From Azoarcus sp. (lineage in GTDB: Bacteria > Pseudomonadota > Gammaproteobacteria > Burkholderiales > Rhodocyclaceae): a DNA stretch of 39,724 bases. The position numbers and the translations under genes were made by a program. This document shows positions 1 to 7,841 of this stretch, in pieces. Under the pieces are notes generated by a model, which had not been told where the DNA came from, did no database searches, and saw only the letters and a list, made by a program, of their open reading frames with translations. Every line of letters starts with the position of its first letter. The stretch's first letter is position 1. Location of the stretch: the NCBI GenBank assembly GCA_031258965.1, contig JAIRMC010000090.1, positions 1 to 39,724 on the forward strand, written 5' to 3'.

Positions 1-286
1 TACACCATCCGGACAGTTTTGTCCATGCTCGCAGGTGACGCAATTGACACAGTTTTCAATAAAGCGGGCTTCAACATGATGAATTCTCCACAGTCTGTTT
101 AAAAGAAACTTTTGAAAAACCGTGAATCTGCCAGACGTCAATGGGTTTCAGTTCATGACAATACCCCTTTTGGTAATCTGTGCATGCACTATACGGACAA
201 ATACAGGCAGCCTGGATAGCATCCCAATAGCCAAACGTGAAATAGTAGTCAATCACATCGAAATGACAGAATATAGTCATCAGCAT
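1..286 (-). pseudogene. decayed Cys-rich reading frame at the left edge
   Basis: I do not recognise this gene. On the minus strand an ATG at 286 opens about 71 codons containing several Cys and aromatic residues, ending at a TGA near 71-73. In the next frame the strand continues without a stop to the window edge and encodes a tight cysteine cluster spaced C-x2-C-x2-C-x5-C (about positions 10-48), as in metal-binding knuckles. One indel near 75-95 would join the two halves. The stretch is far richer in A+T than the rest of the window, which suggests foreign origin. It could also be non-coding. Confidence is low. Confidence 0.25.
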
Positions 287-500
287 CAAGGGATGCTAGA
301 CGATTCATCGCCAGACCGGCTCAGGCTTGAGACTCCACTCTTGCTTCGGATCTCAAGAGTAACTATTTAGGGTATTTTCTCAGTATTGAATAGAATAACA
401 AATAATGTATTAATTAAATTATATTAATGCGGCATTTGTCGATAACTTATTGTAAGGACAGAGGTAAAATGTGCTCATTCCCTTGCAATAGAGGCGGACG

Positions 501-605
501 ATGGAACCCAAACCGAAGCATCCGCGAAGCAGCGAACTATTCAAGCAAGCCCTTGAGGAGATGATCGACCTCGATCATCCGTTGGCGAAGCTGGCGCGGC
601 GCTTC
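501..605 (+). pseudogene. N-terminal remnant of an IS5-superfamily transposase
   Basis: An ATG at 501, preceded by a GAGG ribosome site, opens a peptide beginning MEPKPKHPRS and continuing with LFKQALEEMIDLDHPLAKLA. This matches the N-terminal pattern of IS5/IS1182-type transposases, where a charged lead is followed by an xLFxxxLxxMIDxxHPLxxLA helix. Similarity stops after about 33 residues. The frame then runs without meaning into the tRNA-Ser gene, and no DDE domain follows. It is therefore the broken left end of an insertion sequence abutting a tRNA. The exact breakpoint (about 600-605) and the IS family need a database comparison. Confidence 0.55.
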
Positions 606-643
606 CCCTCCACCCTCGGAACCGTTAAAATGCGCACCCTCGC

Positions 644-734
644 GGAGAGGTGGATGAGTGGTTTAAGTCGCACGCCTGGAAAGCGTGTTCAGGGTAATAC
701 CCTGACGGGGGTTCGAATCCCCCCCTCTCCGCCA
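644..734 (+). tRNA. tRNA-Ser(GGA)
   Basis: The gene has a 7-bp acceptor stem (644-650 with 724-730), discriminator G731 and an encoded CCA at 732-734. The anticodon stem 671-675/683-687 encloses a loop with anticodon GGA at 678-680. There is a long variable arm, as expected for a class II serine tRNA, and a T arm with GTTCGAATCC. At 91 nt including CCA it appears intact. An IS remnant lies about 40 bp upstream, and tRNA genes are common insertion sites. Confidence 0.97.
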
Positions 735-1086
735 CGGATATAATAGAATCAATGAGTTGTGAGCTGCTTTAATTTTAGCCTACATAAAAGCCCGCAATTG
801 CACGACTGATGGTCGGTATTCCTAGCCCGCGAAGCCTTCCAAAAACGGGTGCCCATCTTACGGTTTCGAGACGGGAATGGCATGCGAGCGAGATTCGCGA
901 CGTTCACCAAATGGAATGTTCATGCGGATATTGATACTGGAGAAACGCCGATAAAGTTAATTGTCATTCCAGGCGGCAATCCGCGAGGCTCCAACCGAAA
1001 CCCCAAACCGTTCCGGGCGAATCCGCACGGGGGCGTTACAATCCCGTTGCGCGCGAATCTGCGTTTTTTTCCGATCCGGGTCATTC
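735..1086. other. intergenic region between tRNA-Ser and hemJ
   Basis: I see no supported gene in these 352 bases; the open frames crossing it are low-complexity shadows. A plausible -10 hexamer TACAAT lies at 1037-1042, 45 bp before the hemJ start, but no convincing -35 box precedes it. The first ~100 bases after the tRNA are AT-rich, and the remainder returns to the composition of the genome. Confidence 0.4.
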
Positions 1087-1512
1087 ATGTCTCTCTACAG
1101 CGTCCTCAAAGTCCTGCACATCTTTTTCGTCATCAGTTGGTTCGCCGGACTTTTTTATCTGCCGCGTATTTTCGTGAATCACGCCATAGCCGAGGATGCA
1201 CCCACCCGCGAGCGACTCGGCACAATGGAGAGAAAGCTTTACCGTTTCGTGACGCCCATCGGCGTTCTCGCCGTCGCTTGCGGGCTAGCTCTGTGGATCG
1301 CGTTTCCGGCGCTTTATTCCGGCGGCTGGCTGCATGCCAAAACGGCGCTGGTGGCGGGGCTTGCCGCTTATCACGTTTATTGCGGGCGACTTTTGCGCGA
1401 TTTTGCTTCGGGGCTTAACCGCCACAGCCATGTGTGGTATCGCGTATTCAACGAGTTGCCGGTACTGGCGCTGCTCGCGGTACTGGTGCTGGTGGTGATG
1501 AGGCCGTTCTGA
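1087..1512 (+). CDS. hemJ: protoporphyrinogen IX oxidase HemJ (CopD/UPF0093 family)
   Basis: This 141-aa integral membrane protein should oxidise protoporphyrinogen IX to protoporphyrin IX, the penultimate step of haem synthesis. HemH, which follows it in the pathway, is encoded at 33.3-34.3 kb. The sequence begins MSLYSVLKVLHIFFVISWFA and carries the conserved N-terminal His on helix 1. It has four hydrophobic segments (about residues 4-24, 56-76, 83-100 and 121-140), a WLHAKTALV segment with the conserved Lys, and a charged loop GRLLRDFASG. The length is normal for the family. The frame is open upstream, but the ATG at 1087 gives the family N-terminus, so it was chosen. It is followed after 9 bp by the methyltransferase gene on the same strand, so the two are probably co-transcribed. 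Confidence 0.9.
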   Translation: MSLYSVLKVLHIFFVISWFAGLFYLPRIFVNHAIAEDAPTRERLGTMERKLYRFVTPIGVLAVACGLALWIAFPALYSGGWLHAKTALVAGLAAYHVYCGRLLRDFASGLNRHSHVWYRVFNELPVLALLAVLVLVVMRPF

Positions 1513-1521
1513 GCGCCGCCC

Positions 1522-2706
1522 ATGAGCGAGATCTTTTTTTCTCCTGTGCCGCGCGGCCTGGAAGAGACGCTCGCCGCTGAGTTGCGCACGCTCGGCGTGA
1601 CCGATCCCCATGCGACGGCGGGCGGCGTGGAATGGGCCGGGGACTGGCCGATGTGCTGGCGCGTGAATCTCGAAAGCCGTCTGGCTACCCGTGTGCTGTG
1701 GCGCGTGGGGCATGGCCGTTACAGGAACGAAGCGGATATTTACAGGCTCGCACACGGCACGACCTGGGCGAAGTGGTTTACGCCGGAGGAGACGATCCGC
1801 GTTTTCGTCACCGCGCGCCAGTCGCCGCTGAAAAGCCTGGAGTTCATTACGCTGAAGATCAAGGATGCCGTGTGCGACTATTTCCGCGCCGTCCGCGGTA
1901 GCCGCCCCAGTGTGGATACAGCGCGGCCCATGGTGCGCATCCACGCTTTTTTAAGCCGCGATGCCGTCACGCTGTATCTCGATACGTCGGGCGAGCCGCT
2001 TTATAAACGCGGGTTCAAGCCGGGCACGATCGAAGCGCCGCTCAAGGAAAATCTCGCCGCGGGCATTCTGGCGCTTTCCGGCTGGCGGACGGACGAGCCG
2101 TTGGTCGATCCGATGTGCGGCAGCGCGACTTTCCTGATCGAGGCGGCGCAGATCGCGCTCGACATCGCGCCCGGACTGGGGCGGCATTTCGCGTTCGAGC
2201 ATCTGCGCACGTTCGACGCCGGGCAGTGGGCCGCCCTTCGCGGGGAGGCGCAAGCGCGGCGACGGCGTCCGCGCCGCTTGCCCATCCATGGGTCGGACAT
2301 CGCGGGCAGCCCGTTGCGCCGCGCGCGCGAAAACCTTGCCGCCGCAGGGCTGGAGGGCTGCGTGAGTCTCGAAAAGGCCGACCTGCTCGATCTCGCACCG
2401 CCCGCGCCAGGCGGGGTAATGATCGCCAATCCGCCTTACGGGGTGCGGCTTGGCGAGGCGGAGGCCCTCGCCGCGTTTTATCCCCGTCTCGGCGACGCGC
2501 TGAAACAACGCTGGCCGGGCTGGCGCTGTTATCTGCTGTCCGCCGATATGAATCTGCCCAAGGTCATCGGACTCCGGGCCAGCCGCCGCACGCCGCTTTT
2601 CAACGGGGCGCTGGAGTGTCGCCTGTTTGAATACAGAATCGTCGCGGGGCGAGGATCAGGGATCAGAAACGGCGCAAACGCGCCGCAGGCTAAATCTGAT
2701 CCCTGA
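1522..2706 (+). CDS. rlmL: THUMP-domain 23S rRNA (guanine-N2) methyltransferase, RlmL type
   Basis: This 394-aa class I SAM-dependent enzyme is predicted to methylate guanine N2 in 23S rRNA (the m2G2445 family). An N-terminal ferredoxin-like and THUMP RNA-binding region covers about residues 5-155. The Rossmann fold starts at VDPMCGSATFLIEAA (about 196-210, SAM motif I), and the catalytic motif IV is IANPPYGVRL (about 302-311). Unlike the fused 702-residue E. coli RlmKL it has only the RlmL half, as is usual outside the gammaproteobacteria. The last 17 residues are encoded by an inverted repeat that also forms the end of pilU; the two genes converge and overlap by 17 bp. The exact target nucleotide is inferred. 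Confidence 0.9.
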   Translation: MSEIFFSPVPRGLEETLAAELRTLGVTDPHATAGGVEWAGDWPMCWRVNLESRLATRVLWRVGHGRYRNEADIYRLAHGTTWAKWFTPEETIRVFVTARQSPLKSLEFITLKIKDAVCDYFRAVRGSRPSVDTARPMVRIHAFLSRDAVTLYLDTSGEPLYKRGFKPGTIEAPLKENLAAGILALSGWRTDEPLVDPMCGSATFLIEAAQIALDIAPGLGRHFAFEHLRTFDAGQWAALRGEAQARRRRPRRLPIHGSDIAGSPLRRARENLAAAGLEGCVSLEKADLLDLAPPAPGGVMIANPPYGVRLGEAEALAAFYPRLGDALKQRWPGWRCYLLSADMNLPKVIGLRASRRTPLFNGALECRLFEYRIVAGRGSGIRNGANAPQAKSDP

Positions 2707-2707
2707 T
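2655..2707. repeat. nested inverted repeat over the convergent ends of rlmL and pilU
   Basis: Two perfect 12-bp arms (2655-2666 and 2696-2707, ATCAGGGATCAG and its complement) enclose an inner hairpin with 6-bp arms (2670-2675 and 2680-2685) and an AAAC loop. The structure spans the TGA of rlmL and the TAG of pilU. Because it is symmetric it can fold in both transcripts, so it may act as a bidirectional terminator or 3' stabiliser. It lacks a clear T run on either side, so termination is only inferred. Confidence 0.6.
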
Positions 2708-3844
2708 GCCAGCAATGTCGAGTTTGCGCGTGGCATCGGTGAGTTCGCCGGGTCTGCTGTGCTTACTGCTGAGCTTGATTTGCAGGCGCAGGTCGTTGAC
2801 CGAGTCGGCATTGCGCAGGGCGTCTTCGTAGCTGATCAGTTCGGCCTCGTAGAGGTCGAACAACGATTGATCGAAGGTCTGCATGCCCAGTTCGCGCGAG
2901 CGTTTCATGACTTCCCGTATCTCCGGGATGTCGCCCTTGAAGATCAAGTCGGCAATCAGCGGAGTGTTGAGCATGATCTCGACCGCCGGTACCCGCCCCT
3001 TCTGGCCCTTGATCGGTAGCAGGCGTTGCGAAACCATGGCCCGCACGTTGAGCGAAAGATCCATCAGCAATTGTGGCCGCCGCTGCTCGGGAAAGAAGTT
3101 GACGATGCGGTCGATGGCCTGGTTGGTGCTGTTGGCATGCAGCGTCGCCATGGCGAGGTGACCCGTCTCGGCGAAGGCGATGGCGTAATCCATGGTTTCG
3201 CGGTCGCGGATTTCGCCCATGAGGATGACGTCCGGCGCTTGGCGCAAGGTGTTCTTCAGCGCGGCCTCCCAGGAGTCGGTGTCGATGCCGACTTCGCGTT
3301 GTTCGATGATGCAATTTTTGTGCTGATGAACGTACTCAATCGGATCTTCGATGGTAATGATGTGGCCATAGGAGTTTTCATTGCGGTAGTCGACCATGGC
3401 CGCAAGCGAGGTGGTCTTGCCGGTGCCGGTGCCACCGACGAGAATCACCAGCCCGCGCTTGGACATGGTGATCTCCTGGAGAATGGGCGGCATGCGCAAA
3501 TCTTGCAGCGTGGGGATTTTGCCGGAGATCATCCGCAACACAAGGCTGACCCGGCCTTGCTGCACGAAGGCGTTGGCGCGGAAACGCCCAATCCCCGCGG
3601 GCGAAATAGCAAAGTTGCATTCCTTGGACGCCTCGAACTCGGCAGCCTGGCGGTCGTTCATCACCGCGCGGGCCAGCTCCGCCGTATGCGTCGGCGACAG
3701 AGGATGGCTCGATTGCGGCACGATGCGCCCGTCGATCTTGATCGCGGGCGGAAAACCCGCGGCAACCAGCAGGTCGGAACCGTTCTTCTGCACCATCAGG
3801 CGCAGCAGGTCATGCATGAATTTAAGCGTCTGGTCCCGTTCCAC
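2690..3844 (-). CDS. pilU: type IV pilus retraction ATPase PilU
   Basis: This 384-aa cytoplasmic hexameric ATPase works with PilT in pilus retraction and twitching. The PAS-like N2 domain spans about residues 1-105. Walker A is GGTGTGKTTS (about 137-146), the Asp box is ITIEDPIEYVH, Walker B is APDVILMGEIRD, and the His box is GHLAMATLHANS. The C-terminal tail past residue ~345 is longer than in PilT and ends SDATRKLD-like, which is typical of PilU. It lies 24 bp downstream of pilT on the same strand, so the two form an operon. Its 3' end overlaps rlmL by 17 bp. Confidence 0.95.
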   Translation of the reverse strand: MERDQTLKFMHDLLRLMVQKNGSDLLVAAGFPPAIKIDGRIVPQSSHPLSPTHTAELARAVMNDRQAAEFEASKECNFAISPAGIGRFRANAFVQQGRVSLVLRMISGKIPTLQDLRMPPILQEITMSKRGLVILVGGTGTGKTTSLAAMVDYRNENSYGHIITIEDPIEYVHQHKNCIIEQREVGIDTDSWEAALKNTLRQAPDVILMGEIRDRETMDYAIAFAETGHLAMATLHANSTNQAIDRIVNFFPEQRRPQLLMDLSLNVRAMVSQRLLPIKGQKGRVPAVEIMLNTPLIADLIFKGDIPEIREVMKRSRELGMQTFDQSLFDLYEAELISYEDALRNADSVNDLRLQIKLSSKHSRPGELTDATRKLDIAGIRDQI

Positions 3845-3868
3845 AGCAACCTCCCCTTTTTGTTTTAT

Positions 3869-4912
3869 TTAGGCGGCGAAACTGTCCTTGTTTTGCGCGA
3901 CCTGCCGGGCCTCCACCGAAGAGACCACATTGCGCCTCACGAGATCAATCAGGCATTGATCGAGCGTCTGCATACCATGGCTTTGCCCGGTCTGGATCGA
4001 GGAATACATTTGTGCGACCTTGTTTTCGCGGATCAGATTGCGGATCGCCGGGGTGCCGATCATGATCTCGTGCGCCGCCACCCGCCTCGATCCGTCCTTG
4101 GTCTTGATGAGAATCTGCGAGATAACCGCGCGCAGGGATTCGGAGAGCATGGAACGCACCATCTCTTTTTCAGCGGCGGGAAACACATCGACGATGCGGT
4201 CGATGGTCTTGGAGGCCGAGGACGTATGCAAGGTGCCAAACACCAGATGCCCGGTTTCCGCCGCAGTGAGCGCGAGGCGGATGGTTTCGAGATCACGCAT
4301 TTCGCCCACTAGCACGACATCCGGATCTTCGCGCAAGGCCGAACGCAAGGCGTTGGCGAATGAAAGCGTGTCGCGGAACACCTCGCGCTGATTGATGAGG
4401 CAGCGTTTGGATTCGTGGACAAACTCGATGGGGTCTTCGACGGTAAGGATGTGCGCATACTCGTTTTCGTTGATGTGGTTAACCATCGCCGCAAGCGTGG
4501 TCGACTTTCCGGAGCCGGTAGGGCCGGTAACGAGCACGATGCCGCGTGGCTGCTCCACGATGCTGCGGAAAATCTGCGGGCATTCGAGCGCCTCGAAGGA
4601 CAGTACCTTGGACGGAATGGTGCGCACCGCCACGGCGGCGCCGCGCTCCTGGTTGAAGGCATTGACCCGGAAACGCGCGAGGTTGGGAATGGCGAAAGAG
4701 AAATCGCATTCCAGCGTTTCTTCATACTGCTTACGCTGGCGGTCGTTCATGATGTCATAGACCATCGCATGCACGGCCTGGTGTTCCATGGGTGGAAGAT
4801 TAATTTTGCGCACGTCGCCATTGACGCGGATCATGGGCGGCAGCCCGGCGGACAGGTGTAGGTCGGAAGCCTGGTTCTTGACGGCAAAAGCCAGCAGCTC
4901 GGTAATATCCAT
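3869..4912 (-). CDS. pilT: type IV pilus retraction ATPase PilT
   Basis: This 347-aa ATPase depolymerises type IV pili at the inner membrane. It begins MDITELLAFAVKNQASDLHL, the family start. Walker A GPTGSGKSTT is at about 130-139. An Asp box (LTVEDPIEFVH), Walker B (DPDVVLVGEMRD) and a His box (GHLVFGTLHTSSA) follow. The retraction-specific motif GTPAIRNLIRE lies near the C-terminus. Length and motifs are complete. It is the first gene of pilT-pilU and is divergent from yggS across about 120 bp, an arrangement common in beta- and gammaproteobacteria. Confidence 0.97.
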   Translation of the reverse strand: MDITELLAFAVKNQASDLHLSAGLPPMIRVNGDVRKINLPPMEHQAVHAMVYDIMNDRQRKQYEETLECDFSFAIPNLARFRVNAFNQERGAAVAVRTIPSKVLSFEALECPQIFRSIVEQPRGIVLVTGPTGSGKSTTLAAMVNHINENEYAHILTVEDPIEFVHESKRCLINQREVFRDTLSFANALRSALREDPDVVLVGEMRDLETIRLALTAAETGHLVFGTLHTSSASKTIDRIVDVFPAAEKEMVRSMLSESLRAVISQILIKTKDGSRRVAAHEIMIGTPAIRNLIRENKVAQMYSSIQTGQSHGMQTLDQCLIDLVRRNVVSSVEARQVAQNKDSFAA

Positions 4913-5032
4913 GGTGTTTGGTGGCCTGGCGAAAGCCTTGCGCGGCTTGTGGAAGATGCCCGTTTATCGGACGCCGGATAGCTCTGGTGTATACTGCCGC
5001 CTCGAAAATCCAAAGGCAAAAAAACCGAAGGC

Positions 5033-5734
5033 ATGGCGTCGATTATTACCAATCTGCGCGCTGTTCATGCGCGCATCGCCGCCGCGGCCCAGGCCGCTGG
5101 GCGCGATCCAGCCTCGGTGAGCCTGCTCGCGGTGAGCAAAACCTGGCCCGTCGCCCAAGTGCACGCGGTATTCGAGGCCGGGCAACGCGCCTTTGGCGAA
5201 AATTACGTGCAGGAAGGCGTCAAAAAGGTTGCGGCGCTTGCCGGACTCGGGCTGGAATGGCATTTCATCGGCCCTGTGCAAAGCAACAAGACCCGGCTCG
5301 TGGCCGATGCCTTCGACTGGGTGCACAGCATCGAGCGCCTGAAAACCGCCGAGCGCCTGTCCGCGCAGCGCGATGCCGCCCGCCCGCCCTTGCAGGTCTG
5401 CCTGCAAGTCAACGTGAGCGGCGAGGCAAGCAAGAGCGGCGTCGCCCCGGAAGAAGCGCCCGCCCTGGCTCACGCGGTCACCACCCTGCCCCGCCTGCGC
5501 CTACGCGGCCTGATGTGCATTCCGGAGCCGGACGGCGGCCAGGACACGCTGCGGCGGCGCTTTGCGCTTTTGCGGCAACTGCGCGAACGGCTGGCCTCGG
5601 AGGGACTCGCGCTCGATACCCTGTCGATGGGCATGTCGCACGACCTCGAAGCGGCCATCGCCGAAGGCGCCACCCTCGTCAGAGTCGGCACGGCCATTTT
5701 CGGCGAACGGCAAAAACCAAACCACAGCGCGTAA
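5033..5734 (+). CDS. yggS: YggS/PLPBP pyridoxal-phosphate homeostasis protein
   Basis: This 233-aa PLP-binding protein of the PROSC family has a TIM-barrel fold and no known catalytic role; it buffers PLP and affects amino-acid and B6 balance. The PLP lysine is K36 in LLAVSKTW. Further family marks are FGENYVQE, WHFIGPVQSNK, LQVNVSGEASKSG, GLMCIPEP and the phosphate-binding SMGMSHDLEAAI. The ATG at 5033 yields the usual start. A candidate -10 box TATACT lies at 4990-4995. It is divergent from pilT; proC is encoded nearby on the other strand. Confidence 0.95.
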   Translation: MASIITNLRAVHARIAAAAQAAGRDPASVSLLAVSKTWPVAQVHAVFEAGQRAFGENYVQEGVKKVAALAGLGLEWHFIGPVQSNKTRLVADAFDWVHSIERLKTAERLSAQRDAARPPLQVCLQVNVSGEASKSGVAPEEAPALAHAVTTLPRLRLRGLMCIPEPDGGQDTLRRRFALLRQLRERLASEGLALDTLSMGMSHDLEAAIAEGATLVRVGTAIFGERQKPNHSA

Positions 5735-5891
5735 ACATCGGGTTTCACGCTACTCCAGTGCGGATTGTCAATCCGCTGCTAAAAAATCCAGCCGCGCGGG
5801 GGAACCTGGGAGTCATGCGGTTTTGCAAACCCAACCATGACTGTGACATTCATCCGCCAAATTCGCGCCGTGCGCCGCCGCCGGAGCGCTG

Positions 5892-6221
5892 TCATGAATG
5901 TCCGCGCGGGGAACCCTCGGACTCCACCAGCGCAACGCGCAGGCGTTCGGCACGGCCCGGCCCCGGCGCGATGCGTACCCGCTTGGCACGCGAAGCCTCG
6001 CCGTTCACGAGGCTGACCGCCGATTTTGGCGCGCCGCAGATTTCCGCCAAAAACGCGCACAGCGCGGCATTGGCCTTGCCGTCGACGGGCGGCGCGGCGA
6101 GGCGAATCTTGGCGGCTTCGCCATGCAGACCGACAAAGCCGGTGCGTTTCGCCCCCGGCCGCACATGCAGCGCAAGGATCAGTGCGCCGTCGTGGGTTTC
6201 GGTCAGCCAGCCGCCCGCCAC
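5892..6221 (-). CDS. yggU: DUF167/YggU family protein
   Basis: This 109-aa protein belongs to the DUF167 (YggU) family of small alpha/beta proteins of unknown function. The family core is visible: LILALHVRPGAKRTGFVG, then IRLAAPPVDGKANAALCAFLAEICGAP, then VSLVNGEASRAKRVRI. The start is GTG at 6221, one base after the yggT stop, so translation is probably coupled to yggT. The C-terminal ~10 residues extend past the usual end. It closes the proC-yggT-yggU cluster. About 157 bp without a gene separate it from yggS. Confidence 0.88.
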   Translation of the reverse strand: MAGGWLTETHDGALILALHVRPGAKRTGFVGLHGEAAKIRLAAPPVDGKANAALCAFLAEICGAPKSAVSLVNGEASRAKRVRIAPGPGRAERLRVALVESEGSPRGHS

Positions 6222-6222
6222 G

Positions 6223-6792
6223 TCAGGAAACCGGGGAAAGCGCCAGCGTGCCCAGCCACATCCGATTGAGCACCAGCAAGATGATTTGCAGCAGCACCAG
6301 CAGCACCAGCGGCGACAGGTCGATGCCGTTGAACGGACGTATCAGCCGCCGGAAAGGGGCAAGAAAGGGCCGCGCCAGCGCGTCGAACACCATGGTCATC
6401 GGCGAGTGCTGGCCCACCCAGGACAATACCGCCGCCGCCAGGACAATGAAGAAAACCAGATACGTCGCCATGCGCGCGAGACCGATGAGGCCAAACAGGG
6501 GAACGGCGGCCAGCGTTCCCGCCGGTACGCCGGACAAGGCCAGTTCGACCGTGGCGTAGAGTGCCTGCGCAATCCAGGCAGGCAGAAGGCTTGCCATGTC
6601 GAGTCCGAACAGTCCGGGGATGATGCGGCGAAAGGGCATCACCACCCAATCGGTGACGGCAATCACGAAATTTCCCACCGGATTGCGGAAGGAAACCCGC
6701 CCCCATTGCATGAAAAACCGCGCCAGCAACGCCAGGGTGATGAAGCCGAACGCCGTGCTGGCGAGGAGAAGCACGATCTGGATGGCAAGCAT
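6223..6792 (-). CDS. yggT: YggT family integral membrane protein
   Basis: This 189-aa protein carries two YGGT repeats. Each has a hydrophobic helix followed by the conserved pattern seen at NPVGNFVIAVTDWVVMPFRR (residues ~37-56) and again near ARPFLAPFRRLIRPF before VLLVLLQIILLVLNR. Four or more membrane segments are evident. The family is linked to osmotic tolerance and cell-envelope placement, but its biochemical role is unknown. It lies 12 bp downstream of proC and directly adjoins yggU. Confidence 0.92.
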   Translation of the reverse strand: MLAIQIVLLLASTAFGFITLALLARFFMQWGRVSFRNPVGNFVIAVTDWVVMPFRRIIPGLFGLDMASLLPAWIAQALYATVELALSGVPAGTLAAVPLFGLIGLARMATYLVFFIVLAAAVLSWVGQHSPMTMVFDALARPFLAPFRRLIRPFNGIDLSPLVLLVLLQIILLVLNRMWLGTLALSPVS

Positions 6793-6804
6793 ATTGTTTC
6801 GTCC

Positions 6805-7635
6805 CTACGTTCGATCCTGTCCGAATTGTTCGCCCAGTTCGCGGCTGCGCGCGCTTGCAACCGCCACCGCGTCAACCAGGGCATCGTACCAGCCAGCGGC
6901 GGCGAGCCGGGCGAGCGCCGCGGCGGTAGTGCCGCCTTTGGAGGTCACTTTTTCACGCAGCACGGCGGGCGGATCATCCGACGCCGAGGCCAGCCGCGCC
7001 GCGCCGAGCACGGTATCGACTGCCAGCCGTCGGGCATCGGCGGCATCGAACCCTTGCGCGCGGCCAGCGGCTTCGAGTGCCTCAATGAAGTGAAAGACGT
7101 AAGCGGGGCCGCTGCCGGAGATGCCCGTCACCGCATCAAGCCGGGCTTCGTCGTCTACCCACACGATGCCGCCGACCGCTGCAAGAATGCGCTCGGCGGT
7201 TTCGCGCCCAACGGCATCGACCGCCGGGGCGGCGTACATGCCGGTCACGCCCGCGCCGATCAGGGCGGGCGTATTGGGCATGCAGCGCACCAGCCGGGTG
7301 TAGGGCGCGCCCGCGCCGCCAAGCCAGCGCCCGATGTCGGCCAGGCGCAGACCGGCGGCGATGCTGATGACCAGCGTGCGCCGCAATGCTCCAGCAAACG
7401 GCGTCAGCGCCGTCTGCATCTGTTGAGGCTTGACCGCCAGCGCCAATACGTCGGCGCGGCGCGTTCCGTCATCGGGCACGGCCAGCGCGCGCACACCGAA
7501 ACGCGCCTGCAAACGCTCGCGGGCAGCGGCGTCCGGTTCGATGACGTGGATGGCATCCGCCGCGAAACCGCGTTCGACCATGCCGCCTATCAAGGCAGTG
7601 GCCATGTTGCCGCCGCCGATGAATGCAATATCCAT
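6805..7635 (-). CDS. proC: pyrroline-5-carboxylate reductase
   Basis: This 276-aa enzyme catalyses the final step of proline synthesis, the NAD(P)H-dependent reduction of pyrroline-5-carboxylate. The Rossmann start MDIAFIGGGNMATALIGGM contains the dinucleotide-binding glycines. Other family signatures are LAVKPQQM, MPNTPALIGAGVTG, GISGSGPAYVFHFIEAL (substrate-binding and dimer region) and VTSKGGTTAAAL. It is full length. It heads the proC-yggT-yggU operon, and a -10 box TATAAT lies upstream at 7660-7665. Confidence 0.97.
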   Translation of the reverse strand: MDIAFIGGGNMATALIGGMVERGFAADAIHVIEPDAAARERLQARFGVRALAVPDDGTRRADVLALAVKPQQMQTALTPFAGALRRTLVISIAAGLRLADIGRWLGGAGAPYTRLVRCMPNTPALIGAGVTGMYAAPAVDAVGRETAERILAAVGGIVWVDDEARLDAVTGISGSGPAYVFHFIEALEAAGRAQGFDAADARRLAVDTVLGAARLASASDDPPAVLREKVTSKGGTTAAALARLAAAGWYDALVDAVAVASARSRELGEQFGQDRT

Positions 7636-7659
7636 AATCCGGATTCCAGGGGGGCAGAA

Positions 7660-7692
7660 ATTATAGACCGTAAACTTCTCCTGAAGATTCAG
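7660..7692 (-). promoter_or_regulatory. putative proC promoter with adjoining palindrome
   Basis: On the minus strand a consensus -10 TATAAT sits at 7660-7665, 25 bp before the proC start. No standard -35 lies at 17 bp. Instead a 12-bp perfect palindrome, CTGAATCTTCAG, occupies 7681-7692, the position of a -35 or an activator site. The role is inferred from position only. Confidence 0.35.
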
Positions 7693-7841
7693 GCTTCACG
7701 GTCAATTGCCGCTTGGTGAAAGCGGGCTGTGGCGCAACGCGGAAGCCCGCGTCCTGTTTTTCCTGGTCGACGAGCGCGGCGTGAAGCGCTCCGGCGGCCA
7801 GCGCGGGCTGACACGGTTTTGCGATCAACCGGGAAGCCGTG

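Noticed and set aside
5760-5777. Hairpin GCGGAT-TGTCA-ATCCGC after yggS as a terminator
   Set aside because: It is followed by an A run, not a T run, on the coding strand, and the T run on the other strand precedes the stem, so it does not fit an intrinsic terminator either way.
4918-7719. A 933-codon plus-strand open frame over yggS, yggU, yggT and proC
   Set aside because: It overlaps four recognised genes in other phases and has low-complexity Arg/Ala/Gly content; a GC shadow.
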